From: Odontocerum albicorne
Lineage: Eukaryota; Arthropoda; Insecta; Trichoptera; Odontoceridae
Assembly (NCBI GenBank): GCA_949825065.1
Contig: OX463838.1
Location: forward strand, 7,356,251 to 7,420,250
Length of the DNA: 64,000 nt
Direction: 5' to 3'
A program made the position numbers and the translations under genes. The notes beneath the pieces are model-generated. The model did not search any database. It was not told the origin of the DNA and worked only from the letters and a program-made list of their open reading frames with translations. Shown in pieces: positions 1 to 11,654 of this stretch (its first letter is position 1; every line of letters begins with the position of its first letter).

Positions 1-816
1 TGGTTTTGGAAGATCATCGATCGACTGTGGATGTGATAGCTGACACCATAAGCATCTCAGATGGAACAACATGGCATATTTTGGCTGAAGTTTTGGGTTT
101 CAAAAAACTGTGTGCACAATGGGTGCCGCATTTGCTAACAATGCAACAAAAACACGTTCGAATGCGACTTTTTGAGCAACATTTGGAGCAATTTCGAAAG
201 GATAAAAAGGATTTTCTGCGTCGATTCATCACTATGGATGAGATTTGGGTCTACCACCATGATCCTGAATCAAAACAAGAGGCTAAGGAGTGGTGTGAAC
301 CAGGCACTTTGGCTCCGAAGCGAGTTCGTGTCCAGAAATCGGCCAAGAAGGTGTTAGCGTCAGTTTTTTGGGATGCAAAAGGAATTTTATTGATAGATTA
401 TCTCCAAACTGGTAAGACAATCAACTCTGATTATTATTGTGACCTTTTGGACCAGTTGGATGAAAAAAAATTGTGAAAAAAGACCCGGTTTGCAGAAGAA
501 AAAAATCATTTTTCATCAAGACAATGCACCTGCTCACACAGCTCAAAAAACCATCGCGAAAATCAGTAAATTGGGGTACGAATTGTTGCAGCATCCACCC
601 TATTCACCAGATTTAGCTCCCTCTGACTTCTGGCTGTTCTCACACCTCAAAAAATTCCTTCGTGGAAAGCATTTTTCATCAAACGAAGAGGTTATAGCCG
701 TCGTAGAGGAGTATTTTGCAGGCCTTCCAGAAAGTCACTTCCGTGATGGGACAATAAAGTTGGAAGATCGTTGGACCAAGTGTTTTGATCTTATGGGAGA
801 CTTTACTGAGCAATAA
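1..816 (+). pseudogene. mariner transposase, C-terminal two thirds, frameshifted
   Basis: Remnant of a mariner-type DD34D transposase, the enzyme that cuts and pastes a TA-targeting transposon. The reading frame is open at the window edge, so the N-terminal HTH region lies outside. The first part carries the linker WVPHLLT and the first catalytic Asp in TMDEIW, then VLASVFWDAKG and GKTINSDYY, and ends at a stop at 474-476. After a net one-base frame change in the A-rich stretch at about 460-475 the protein resumes with HQDNAPAHT (second Asp) and YSPDLAPSDFW (third Asp). By my count 34 residues separate these two Asp residues, the mariner signature. It ends with a normal C-terminus and TAA at 814-816. 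The window edge and frame break make it non-functional. Confidence 0.9.
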
Positions 817-846
817 AAGTGATTTCCTCCCAAAAAAAATGTATAT

Positions 847-1075
847 TACTAATCATATTGATACCTTTAAAAATAAAAAGACTAACATACTAATCATATT
901 GATACTTATAAAAATAAAAAGATAAAAAGACTAACACACTAATCATATTGATAGGTAATAACCTATAAAAATAAAAAGATAAATATACTAACATACTAAT
1001 CATGTTGATAGATATTAATCTTTAAAAATAAAAAGATAAAAAGACTAACATATATTACTAATCATATTATAAAAC
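847..1075. repeat. Minisatellite, variable 41-62 bp unit
   Basis: Five units starting with ACTAATCATATTGATA at about 848, 889, 938, 995 and 1057. Each continues with an A-rich stretch containing AAAAATAAAAAGA. Unit length varies through internal indels. It follows directly on the mariner 3' flank. Confidence 0.75.
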
Positions 1076-1111
1076 AAATGAAAAAAATACGCCTTGGAAA
1101 ATTATTTTAAA

Positions 1112-1190
1112 AAACACTGTTTATTCCACTTTTTGTAACGGTATAATCCTACTGGTTTCAAGGCTTTCACATCATCATCAGAGGAGCACA
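1112..1190 (-). mobile_element. PLE terminal sequence with hammerhead-like core
   Basis: On the minus strand this reads CTGATGATG, a short stem, CCTTGAAACC, then TATACCGTTAC, AAAAGTGGAATAAACAGTG. The same block recurs at 25.5, 45.4 and 52.9 kb; at 45.4 kb it follows a GIY-YIG coding fragment, which identifies it as a Penelope-like element end. No coding sequence remains in this copy. CTGANGA...GAAA matches the hammerhead ribozyme core known from PLE terminal repeats; stem III is imperfect here. Confidence 0.6.
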
Positions 1191-1476
1191 AATAAGACTT
1201 GTTTGACTTGACACAAATAAGAGATTTCGACTGCATCGCCGAGAAGAGCAACGAGTTATAAAAAGGGCAAGAAACAAATTTTCACAAATCCAACGCAAAA
1301 TCGTTACTCCTCATAAGAAGCTTTAGCATTGTTCATTGCAAACAAATTTACGGTGATGCAGTATAAAAATATACAACTTCTGAAAAAGGTTTCAATTTGT
1401 ATCCATCATTTGATCGGGTTTCAGAAGAGAGAAAAAAAATTGTTATGCAGAAGTAGAGAACATAATTGGGACAGAC

Positions 1477-1518
1477 ATTTCAGCGGAAGTTCGACTTCAG
1501 TCGAACTTCCGCTGAAAT
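1477..1518. repeat. 20-bp perfect hairpin
   Basis: Arms 1477-1496 and 1499-1518 are exact reverse complements around a 2-bp centre. Each arm is ATTTCAGCGGAAGTTCGACT or its complement. No gene or terminator context is visible; it could be a foldback relic of a DNA element. Confidence 0.85.
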
Positions 1519-1794
1519 ATCTGAAATAAAAAATTCTAGGAGAGTATTTTTCAAGATCTGATGTAACAAACTAATCGTATTCGAATATATACAAATGGGG
1601 TTGTGACGTTTCTTCTAGTCAGTGTTTATAAAGAAAAAAATAAAAGTGCTGCCTCAATAGACGAATACACGTTTGTTGTATCTATAGTTCCAATAAGATT
1701 GATAAATAATGGCAACAGTGAAAGTGTTGTGTGGCAAAACCCCCGTTCTTGTTCACCAATATTTTGTAGCATAATTAAATTTGTCTATAAAAAG

Positions 1795-2445
1795 GAAACT
1801 TCTTCCTCTTATTTTAGGCCTGTTGGCCTGTTATGGTCCTGCATCATCGTTTCCCTCTTGTGACGTCGACTGCCAGCTGTCTTTCCATCTTTTGGAAGGT
1901 CGTCCTGGAGGTCTGCTTGCTTGGGGGATACTCTCCCTGGCCATTCTTACGACTCTTGGTTCCGCCATTCTGGATACATGTTCGTTCCAGAACCTTATTT
2001 TCTGTCGTCCCCATCTGACAATATATTTAACTTCTATTTCTGTGTTTCGAACTCCATCACGAAGGGGTTTGCCAGCGATACTCCTGAGTACATTCATTTC
2101 GCTGGTTCAAAGGAGATTTTTGGTTCTGACAGTGTCAGCGCTGGACTCTATACTGTATGTCATCATGGGGCGGACACAGGTCTTGTATATCCGCACCTTG
2201 TTTTGTATGTTCATATATTTGTTTTTCCAGATAGTGTTCTTTAAACATTCGGAAATAGCTGCGGCCTTTTGTGATTGTTCAAGTATTTCGCCATAGACGT
2301 CATTATTGCACATTATGCTTGCACCCAAGTATTTAAATTTTGTAACTTGTTCAATTTGTGTATCGTTGATCACCACACTGCATCCAACTTGCTCTCTAGC
2401 TAGAGTCATGCATTTAGTCTTGCAGATGGAGATAGACATGAAAAG
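1795..2445 (-). pseudogene. RTE-like LINE, 3' end with one nonsense codon
   Basis: C-terminal end of a non-LTR retrotransposon reverse transcriptase. The minus-strand frame runs from about 2439 to 1831. It contains KFKYLGASI, an IWKNKYMN block, YKTCVRPMMTYSIES, then an in-frame TGA at 2107-2109, then MNVLRSIAGKPLRDGVRNTE, YIVRWGRQK, EHVSRM and PPGRPSKRW. The order and wording match RTE-clade C-termini of insects. Both halves share one frame, so a single point change (CGA to TGA would fit) separates them. The 5' end is truncated at about 2445. A second copy lies at 33.9 kb on the other strand. Confidence 0.85.
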
Positions 2446-2449
2446 GAAA

Positions 2450-3470
2450 CCAGTGACTTAATCACAGAAGAATGCGATTTAATAATTTCACAATTTAGTT
2501 TCCACTATAATTAATATAAATGACAGGCAAATTAATGTTCACCATATCTTGATAACTTTGCGTGTTGGGATAAATTACGATTTATTTAAATTTTATTAGT
2601 TTTTTCTGATGCGTATATGTCTTATTAGAAAATAACATAAAAATAAAAGTCTTCCAATTATTACAAATATCTCAAATCTCTCAATTACACACTGCATTAC
2701 AATTTGACTTTTTATAAGATATATTTATGTAATCATTTAGTATTTTCTTGGGTTTTATTTCATTCATTATTTAGTTCAATTCTTAGATATAAATAAATTA
2801 ATCAAGCCGGAAGAAATTCTGTAATATTTCATTTAATTATACAATCATAAAAGATTTGCCCCTGTTTGACTTACCCCGATGTGAGCAAATATTTTAAAAC
2901 ATTTAAATATGTTCACAATCTAATTGTCTTATTTCTCTTACACGCTCTAACGACTTCCTCTTTCTGCTTTTCTCTCCACTCAGATTCATTTATCAACAAA
3001 ATGATAATTGCTGTCGCGTGATGTTTATATGTAGGCATTTATACAGCCTTGTGTGCTGGGGTAAAATACTTAATTTGACATTACTTCTTATGGGGGTGGT
3101 TTTATTTCGTAAAAGGGTTTCGGAATATTTCTGTTAGACATGCGAAGACGTTTATAAAATAAAGCAAACGTTTATAAATATATTTGTACGTGAGATCATT
3201 TAGAGTTAACGACAAACAAATAAATGAGAAACAATTTATTTTCTAGTTCTAATCTTTTTTCAGATTATTTTCGAGCATTTTTAAATAAAATTTTAACAAA
3301 AGAAGTTATTATTACTTGATTTGAAAAAAATCTTGATATTTGAACAAAACCTTTTATACGTCTCTCAGGCCCGAATTCATAATTTGACCGCCACGATAAA
3401 ACTTATTCTTAACATTTTTCAAGTTAAATGCCATACAATTTAGTTATAACTTCCTTAAATAATAGTGCCA
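2450..3470. other. AT-rich stretch, no supported feature
   Basis: Read in both orientations I see no credible coding motif, terminal repeat or tandem array here. Confidence 0.5.
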
Positions 3471-3475
3471 CGCCG

Positions 3476-3740
3476 TTAAATTCCAAGTTTTGAGAGTAAG
3501 TGATCCGATTTTGAATACAAATCACCTGATTCCACCAGGGTATTTAGCAGGTTACCGTCTAATTTTAAAGGTCGTCCTGATTTAGGGGTTTCTTTAAAAT
3601 TTCTATAACCCGATTTAAATCGCTGGAACCAAAACTGGCATCTGTTTACTTTGAGAACTGTCCCATAAACTTTGACAATGGTTTTTGTTGTCTTGGTGGC
3701 GCTCAAGCCCTGATTGAAAAAAAAAACCGCATTCAATGTC
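3476..3740 (-). pseudogene. mariner transposase N-terminal HTH fragment
   Basis: DNA-binding N-terminus of a mariner transposase. Recognisable pieces are FNQGLSATKTTKTIVKVYG, the recognition segment CQFWFQRFKSGYRNF, the GRP-type linker KSGRPLKLD and LLNTLVESG. The catalytic domain is missing; the frame stops after LLSKLGI. A run of T in the coding strand just upstream disturbs the N-terminal frame. The family differs from the fragment at 1-816. Confidence 0.75.
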
Positions 3741-4240
3741 TGTCGTGTTCTTCGGAAGTTTTATCACAAAACAAGCCTAGCTTCTTCCACATATATAAAC
3801 CTTTTCATACATCTCCTTGAACTGAGTTCAGAAGGGAGAAGGCCAGTGAGACGCGGTAAGAGTTAGAGGAAACAGGTGAAGTGGTTGTATGAGAAACAGG
3901 TGGTACTGGAAAATACTCGAGATATATGAAAATGAAAAATTTTAATCGAGGGTGTATTTAAGCTGGGAAGGTATTATGAGATTAGTCCATACCTTGATAG
4001 CTTCTTTCCTAAATATATTTTATTTTGTATTGCCTCGTCATATTTTTTAAAATTTTAGGATACATATTTACATACTAGTTTGTAATTAATAAACCTTTTA
4101 CTAATTAACTTTAATTTTATATATCAGCCGTTTCACAAGACATTACCTATTAAGAGACAGCTGACTTAAATCCACGAAATTCAGATATAAATACGCTTTA
4201 ATACTTTATTATTTTTTTTCTTTTTCAACCACACTTTTAT
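3741..4240. other. Unassigned intergenic stretch
   Basis: AT-rich sequence with a short purine-rich block near 3830-3910. No motif or repeat that I can name. Confidence 0.4.
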
Positions 4241-4243
4241 CGG

Positions 4244-4440
4244 TTGCTTTCTACCATGTTACGCACTCAATGTAAATATAGAATTTCATTAACATCACAC
4301 TCACTTTGTCTCTACTGGAGTAAGCAAAGAGAAGAGATCTCTACTTCATTCTATCCTGGCACACGTCTTTCGCTTCTGCCACTTCCATGCGCCTCGTCAT
4401 GCATACTCCCAATTATGACGACTTTTTACTCTTCGGTCTT
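4244..4440 (-). pseudogene. LINE-B, 3' coding end
   Basis: On the minus strand it reads RMEVAEAKDVCQDR followed by a stop and RSLLFAYSSRDKVSV. This matches the C-terminal tail of LINE-B copies at 24.4 kb and 50.7 kb (MEVKEAKDVC..., DVEEAEDVC...). Only the last roughly 45 codons survive, with stops. Confidence 0.55.
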
Positions 4441-4589
4441 CCAGAATTGGATCCCTTTGGTCGTGCTTCGACTTTCTAAGTCGTTTATTACATTTTGTAC
4501 CTACTGTACTATTTTTAAACATTTGTTAATATTTCATTGTTCATTCTTGTAATTTACTTAATTAAAATATATTCATCTATTTCAGTGTA

Positions 4590-4860
4590 AAGATCGACGC
4601 AATAAAACAGTTCAATACCTATATAATATAACAAAGTTCGACGCAATAACACAGTTCAATACCTATATAATGTAACAAAGATCGATGCAATAAAACAGTT
4701 CAATACCTATATAATATTACAAAGATTGATGCAATAAAACAGTTCAATATCTATATAATATAACAAAGATCGATGCAATAAAACAGTTTAATACCTATAT
4801 AATATAACAAAGATTGACGCAATAAAACAGTTCAATACCTATATAATATAACAAAGATAG
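4590..4860. repeat. Minisatellite, 44-bp unit, about 6 copies
   Basis: Starts of GATCGACGC or variants fall at 4592, 4636, 4680, 4724, 4768 and 4812, an exact 44-bp spacing. The unit contains AATAAAACAGTTCAATACC. Confidence 0.9.
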
Positions 4861-5230
4861 ATTCAGAATAATCCTGATTAATTTCATAACGATCGAAACA
4901 GCAAAGCAGCTTTCTTAATCTATACCGATTATTGAGTGGAAATATACACAAACAAAACAATTATTTCAAACTCAAACGATTCATTGTCGTAAATCTCGAC
5001 ACAGCTACACAAATTCCTATAATCATATTAATTAATTTTCATAACAGCAACCCTAAAATCATTTTCAACTTAAATAATCACCACTATGGAGGATTTTCAT
5101 TATGTGTGAGACAAATATTTAACAATAGAATAAAGATAAAGCACTGTACTTTGTTTTCTTCGACTATAATTTTTCACAATATATCATGAAGCGTTTTTAA
5201 TACGAACTGTGTAGTTCTTCAATGAGTTTG
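4861..5230. other. AT-rich stretch, no supported feature
   Basis: Low-complexity AT-rich sequence without recognised motifs. Confidence 0.4.
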
Positions 5231-5914
5231 TTAAGGGGGTATTATACTCGAGAAATTTGAAAAAAAAAATGTTTTTTTTTTATTTTTACGTATTTTTAAA
5301 GTAGACCTTTAAGAATATGTAATCAAATTTTAAAATTCTCAATATTTGCGAAGTTAAAGCTATAAATGAGGCAGCAATTACGCCGCACCGGTATGACTCA
5401 GACAATAATCTCAAAACTTTAAACGCGTTTTTCTCGAAACTGCTTTTTTCGACCTGGTCGACATAAAATCTCAAGTTTTATCCAACCCATTACCTTCTAA
5501 TTTGGTATGAAACTTTAGTAAATATTTTAATATCGTCTCTACTTTGAAAAATTCAAAACTATTTTTTTTTAAATTTAAAAAAGGGTAAAAAATTTATTTT
5601 TCTTTCAAACAGCCGCCATTTTACGATTTTTTTTTGGTAACAACTATAACTACATTATTTTTTATTAAGAAACTGTGTCTAGTTTTGGTTTCAAATTTAC
5701 TAAAGGGTTCCAATCATGTCGACCAGTTTACCCCCTTTTTTACGACAATATGACAAGATCTCGAATTTAATTTTTTCTTTTCATTTTTGGTACATTCTCA
5801 AATCATCAATAAACAAATTGTAAAAAAATTTATTGGAAAAATATTTTTTTATTTTTTTATTTAGTCTGAAAAAACGCCCGAAATTCACGCTTCTAGACTA
5901 GAATACCCCGTTAA
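5231..5914. mobile_element. Non-autonomous TTAA-flanked DNA transposon
   Basis: Flanked by TTAA at 5231-5234 and 5911-5914. Terminal inverted repeats GGGGGTATTATACTCGAGAA and (reversed) CGGGGTATTCTAGTCTAGAA agree at 16 of 20 positions. The interior has no transposase. A related copy starts at 53299 with the same TTAA and left end. TTAA targeting fits piggyBac or Kolobok-type elements; which one cannot be decided from the termini alone. Confidence 0.75.
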
Positions 5915-5924
5915 ACTAAACTAC

Positions 5925-7400
5925 ATGTTTCACTGTCCATCGTTTTATGATGAATAAAGAAAGACATTGAAATGTGACTGTGTTGAACACTCAACGTGTC
6001 CTCCCCGGTAAGTTTATTAAATTAAATTACATATTATTCTGTCCATGGTCTTATTGGAAATAGGGTAAGAAATTAAAATACGAGTATATGTGAGTTCAGC
6101 ACACACTGTGTCCTCTTACAGTGAGTTTATTTAACTGATCACAGTCATATGAGGAAAAGAGTAATATGAGAGGATTAATTAGTTTGATTTTTTTTATATT
6201 TCATCAATTAATACATTTGTTATCTTCACGTTTTCATACTTCATTCCCCAAAAAACTAAAGACAGTATAAGTAATTATGTTGAACCTTAATCTATGTTAA
6301 ACACAGTCACATTTGAATTTCTTGTGGAAAGCGTTAGTAATATTATATAAAGTTAAATTCAATTACCTCTCAGAAAGAAGACACAGAAGGGAACATATTG
6401 AGCATAGACACATTCCAATATCTCACTCTATTAACCAGAAGACTATGGACTGTATGTAAAGTAACTAATAATTAAGTTAAATAAACTCACCGTAGAAGGA
6501 CACAGTGTGTGTTGAACATAGTCACATTATTTTTCATTATATTCTCCATAAGACCGTAGGCAGTATTAGTATCATATAATTAAGTTCAGTAAACTCACCG
6601 GAGAAGGACTCAGTGTATGTTGAACATAGTCACAATATTTTTCATTCTATTCTCCATAAGACCGTAGGCAGTATTAGTAACATATAATTAAGTTCAGTTA
6701 ACTCACTGGAGAACAGTGTATGTTGAACATAGTCACATTATTTTTCATTCTATTCTCCGTAAGACCATGGGTAGTATAAGTGACATAAAATTAAGTTCAG
6801 TAAACTCACCGGAGAAGGAGACAGTGTGTGTTGAACATAGTCACATTATTTTTCATTATATTCTCCATAAGACCATGGGCAGTATAAGTAACATACTAAT
6901 TTAATTATGTTCAGTAAACTCACCGGAGAAGGACAGTGTGTTTGAACAAAGTCATATTATTTTTCATTCTATTCTCCATAAAATCATGGGCAGTATAAGT
7001 AACATAAAATTGAGTTCAGTAAATTCACCGGAGAAGGGCACAGTGTGTTTGAACATAGCGACATTTACATTTTTCACTCTACGAGTATTAACCAAAATAC
7101 CATGGGCAGTATGCATAATATATAATTAAGCTCAATTTACTCACAGGAAACTAATACAGTGGGTATTGAATATAGCCACAATATTTCTCACTCTTTTCTC
7201 CATAAGACCATGGACTGTATAAGTATGTTAACTAATAATCAAGTTCCATATTCTCTCCGAAGAAAGACACAGTGTGTATTGAACTAATTCCCATTTCAAT
7301 TTCTCACTCAATTCCCCATAAGATCATGGACAGTAAAAGTTATATGTAATTAAATAAATTAACACGCTGTAGGACGATTCAGTATATGTTGAACAGTCAC
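5925..7400. repeat. Satellite A, about 108-bp unit, with an orientation switch
   Basis: Units contain GTTCAGTAAACTCACCGGAG, GTGTTGAACATAGTCAC and CCATAAGACCATGGGCAG. Unit starts at about 6475, 6585, 6692, 6795, 6909, 7014 and 7130 give spacings of 103-116 bp. Between about 5925 and 6140 the same sequence is in the opposite orientation (GTGTCCTCTTACAGTGAGTT), so the array turns over near 6200. Open frames inside it are by-products of the repeat. Confidence 0.9.
7080..7088 (+). other. TA-CGAG-TA footprint-like 6-bp insertion
   Basis: This satellite unit reads CACTCTACGAGTATTAACC. A sister unit at about 6424 reads CACTCTATTAACC. The difference is exactly CGAGTA, i.e. a 4-bp CGAG plus a duplicated TA. 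One of five such filled/empty pairs in the window. Confidence 0.75.
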
Positions 7401-7880
7401 ATTTCAAATTATTGATGGCGATGATGATGATGAAAACGTCACCATATATTCTGATGGTGATGATGCTAATGAAAACGTCACCATATAAAGGTCACTACAT
7501 TTCAAATTATTGATGGTGATGATGATAATGAAAACGTCACCATATATTGATGGTGATGATAATAATGAAAACGTCACCATAAAAACATTACTACATTTCA
7601 AATTATTGATGGTGATGATGATAGTAAAAACGTCATCATATATTGATGGTGATGATGATAATGAAAACGTGGTGATGATAATAAGGAAAACGTCACTATA
7701 TATTGATGGTGATAATGATAATGAAAACGTCACCACATAAACGTCACCACATTTCAAATTATTGATGGTGATGATGATAGTGAAGACGTCACCACATATT
7801 GATGGTGATGATTAAAATGAAAACGTCACCATGTATGATAATGAAAACTTCACCATATAAAACGTCACCATATATATTCT
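7400..7880. repeat. Minisatellite with GATGGTGATGATGATAATG units
   Basis: Units of roughly 35 bp combine GATGGTGATGATGATAATG with AAAACGTCACCATA. Larger blocks begin with CATTTCAAATTATTGATGG at 7402, 7497, 7597 and 7749. The array starts in the middle of a satellite A unit, at the shared word GTCACATTTCAA. Open frames on both strands are simple-repeat artefacts. Confidence 0.85.
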
Positions 7881-7884
7881 TCTC

Positions 7885-8176
7885 TAAAAGCGTTAACGTC
7901 ACCCCAGTCCACCGCAAGCGACATAACAGTTCCACATATCGAGAGATACGGCTTCCCACTATTGCCATGACCCATCTGCCAAAAAAGGTGTATCGACTGG
8001 GCTACCCGAGTGCAGGTAACCTTATTGATTATCGATTAGCGGTAAGATTTAATGGCTTTCAGAAGCGTGTGGGGCTCGTAAAGGATGCCGACACATCACT
8101 TTGGGTAGATAGAGGAAAAGCATTCATATATAATATAATACTCCAAGGATTTTATGTGCTTATATTCAAGTGTTAG
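7885..8176 (+). other. Higher-complexity block of unknown origin
   Basis: A frame stays open from the repeat into this block and encodes about 90 residues including VYRLGYPSAGNLIDYRLAV and FNGFQKRVGLVKDADTSLW. Base composition is less AT-rich than its surroundings. I recognise no family. The upstream part of the frame is repeat sequence, so no start codon is credible. A decayed exon or transposon fragment are both possible. Confidence 0.25.
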
Positions 8177-8179
8177 TAA

Positions 8180-8728
8180 CTCTGAACTTATTAACCATAT
8201 AGTCAGGGTTCTTGATTTTATTTATTTTATACTTTCACGCGAATATATTTAGATAACTTATTGTATTTATTTTTCAATCAGCCATATTTTTTTTCGTAAT
8301 TGTTTATGGTATATACGACCTTATCTTGAACATTTATGAATATACTCGTAATATTCGGAAAAGTAAAGAAAATTTTAACAAATGCATCATAAAGAAGAAA
8401 ATAACAATAAGGATAGGAATCGTATGAGATGACAAGAAATATTCTGAGATATATTTTGCTTATTTAGGTTTTTGTATGCATTATGAATTTTCTAGATTTT
8501 TTAAAAATATTTATATTTAATAAATGTTGCTATGATACCTAAATGACATTTAAGTGTCCTATTTATTTTCTATTTATAAATAAACATTGTTAACAAGTAG
8601 TTATTATTTTGACGGGAATTCCAATCAAGTTTCGTTGCATGATTCCGAGAGGAAATAATCTTCCAATGAAGATATACGCCTTGTGTAGAGATTTAAGCTT
8701 GCGCATGGAGGGTTTTGTTTCCAACACA
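8180..8728. other. AT-rich stretch, no supported feature
   Basis: No motif or repeat recognised except one copy of the dispersed ATACTCGTA word at 8342. Confidence 0.4.
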
Positions 8729-8729
8729 A

Positions 8730-10485
8730 CCTTTTGGATAACTATAGATAATCCTTAAGCCTTATAATGAGCTAACAATTTTTATTAATGTGCTTAGTAA
8801 ACTATTATTTTATTCAAAAGACCATATTTATGTATCGAACTTTTGGATAACTATAGATAATTCTTAAGCCTTATAATGAGCTAACAATTCTTAGTAATGT
8901 GATTAATAAACTATTATTTTATTCAAAAGACCATATTTATAAATCGAACTTTTGGATAACTATAGATAATCCTAAAGCCTTATAATGAGCTAACAATTCT
9001 TATTGATGTGATTAATAAACTATTATTTTATTCAAAAGACCATATATATGTATCGAACTTTTGGATAACTATATAGTAGATAATCCTAAAGCCTTATAAT
9101 GAGCTAACAATTCTTATTTATGTGATTAATAAACTTTTATTTTATTCAAAAGACCATATTTATGTATCGAAATTTTGGATAACTATAGATAATCCTTAAG
9201 CCTTATAATGAGCTAACAATTCTTATTGACGTGATTAATAAACTATTATTTTATTCAAAAGACCATATTTATGTATCGAACTTTTGGATAACTATAGATA
9301 ATCCTTAAGCCTTATAATGGGATAACAATTCTTATGGATGTGATTAATAAACTATTATTTTATTCAAAAGACCATATTTATGTATCGAACTTTTGGATAA
9401 CTATAAATAATCCTTAAGCCTTATAATGAGCTTACAATTCTTATTGATGGGATTAGTAAACTTTTATTTTATTCAAAGACCATATTTATGTATCGAACTT
9501 TTGGATAACTATAGATAATCCTTAAGCCTTATAATGAGATAACAATTCTTATTGATGTGATTAATAAACTATTATTTTATTCAAAAGACCATATTTATGT
9601 ATCGAACTTTTTGATAACTATAGATAATCCTTAAGCCTTATAATGAGCTAACAATTCTGATTGATGTGAATAATAAACTATTATTTATTCAAAAGACCAT
9701 ATTTATATATCGAACTTTTGAATAACTATAGATAATCCTTAAGCCTTATAATGAGCTAACAATTCTTATTGATGCGATTAATAAACTATTATTTTATTCA
9801 AAAGACCATATTTATGTATCGAACTTTTGGATAACTATATATAATCCTTAAGCGTTATAATGAGCTAACAATTCTTATTAATGTGATTAGTAAACTATTA
9901 TTTTATTCAAAAGACCATATTTATGTATCGAACTTTTGGATAACTATAGATAATCCTTAAGCCTTATAATGAGCTAACAATTATTATTGATGTGATTAAT
10001 AAACTATTATTTTATTCAAAAGACCATATTTATGTATCGAACTTTTGGATAACTATAGATAATCCTTAAGCGTTATAATGAGCTAACAATTCTTATTAAC
10101 GTGATTAGTAAACTATTATTTTATTCAAAAGACCATATTTATGTATCGAACTTTTGGATAACTATAGATATTCCTTAAGCCTTATAATGAGCTAACAATT
10201 CTTATTGATGTGATTAATAAACTATTATTTTATTCAAAAGACCATATTTATGTATCGAACTTTTGGATAACTATAGATAATCCTTAAGCGTTATAATGAG
10301 CTAACAATTCTTATTAATGTGATTAGTAAACTATTATTTTATTCAAAACACCATATTTATGTATCGAACTTTTGGATAACTATAGATATTCCTTAAGCCT
10401 TATAATGAGCTTACAATTCTTATTAATGTGATTAGTAAACTATTATTTTATTCAAAAGACTATATTTATGTATCGAACCTTTTTT
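8730..10485. repeat. Satellite B, 109-bp unit, about 16 copies
   Basis: Unit words include CTTTTGGATAACTATAGATA, CCTTATAATGAGCTAACAAT and CAAAAGACCATATTTATG. Successive GAGCTAAC positions 8769, 8878 and 8987 give 109 bp. From about 9835 two unit types alternate (CCTTATAATG with GATG...AATAAAC, and CGTTATAATG with AATG or AACG...AGTAAAC), a dimeric higher-order structure. Confidence 0.95.
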
Positions 10486-10489
10486 TTGT

Positions 10490-11650
10490 ATATAAGTTGG
10501 GTAGAAAGTATAATTTAACATTATTGAGAAGTTTTCTATTTTTTTTATATATTTAGACAAAATAAACTGCACTACCCTTAAAATACTCGTATGTTAAATT
10601 ATTTTATTTTATAGCCAATTTACCTGCACAAACATTATTTGTGACATCATTGTTCAAGCCATAAACGTTATTGTTAGTGAGTCAATTTAACAACTGAAGT
10701 TTATAAAACTATTTTCATTAGATTTAGATATTTAAACTTGAAAACTTGACAGTTGATCTATAAGAGGAAAAGTTTTTCGGAGAAGGAAATACGCGACATT
10801 CATTAGACGTAATAAAAACTATAGAATTTAATTAATTAAATGTTCTATTCTATAGTTTTATCATCTTGACCACATTTGTCGTCGTAATCCTCTACAATAC
10901 CTATTATCCTTTTCTTTACTTTTCTTTTTTTTGTTGTAGAATCAATTTATTTATGATTTTTGCCATAAAACATGGGTTTTTTTTATTTTTCACCATTTTG
11001 CGAGCTCATTCTTGTGTTAAAATTCACAATATATATAAATGAATGTAAAATTTACCGATATGTTGAAATCATCTCTATACGATCAGTTACTATGCGAGTC
11101 TAAAAGACACTGTTATCAGAGATACAATAACATCAATATCTACTTACCTAAATATTTCTAAAGAATACTTTAAAGCGTTTAAAGAAATTTTCATGAACCG
11201 GAAAGTTATATATTTTTATCAAATTAATATTCAAAACATAAAACAAATTAATCAAACAAACTGTAATATAATTTTGGTATTTTCTAAGAAAAACTAAAGT
11301 TGTATCTTACCGGAAAACATTTACTTTAATTATTTTCTTTCATAATGTTGAACTTCAAATATTACTTATAATTTAATTTAGTATAGAATAATATGGAATA
11401 AACAAACATTGCTAAGTTTTCTGTTATTCAATAATTTCGTATAGTCTAACATTTATTAAGAAGAGACGAAGTTTCATTGAATTCGAGTAACATAAATCAG
11501 TATCGCTTAATACGTACGTTCGTATTTATTAAACATTTATTCCTAACCCACGTATTAGTACATATGTTTGCTTAGTTTATTGAAAGTCTTAGAAAATACA
11601 TATTTGTGAAAGAAATTGACAACGTGTTTGATTTATTTTGCTAACCGATT
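10490..11650. other. AT-rich stretch, no gene; one small hairpin
   Basis: No coding signal. A 13-bp inverted repeat AAAACTATAGAAT (10815-10827 with 10847-10859) and one ATACTCGTA word at 10583 are the only structures noted. Confidence 0.4.
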
Positions 11651-11654
11651 CTCT

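Noticed and set aside
7404..7757. Serine-rich frame on the minus strand and its plus-strand counterpart
   Set aside because: Both arise from the GATGGTGATGAT minisatellite.
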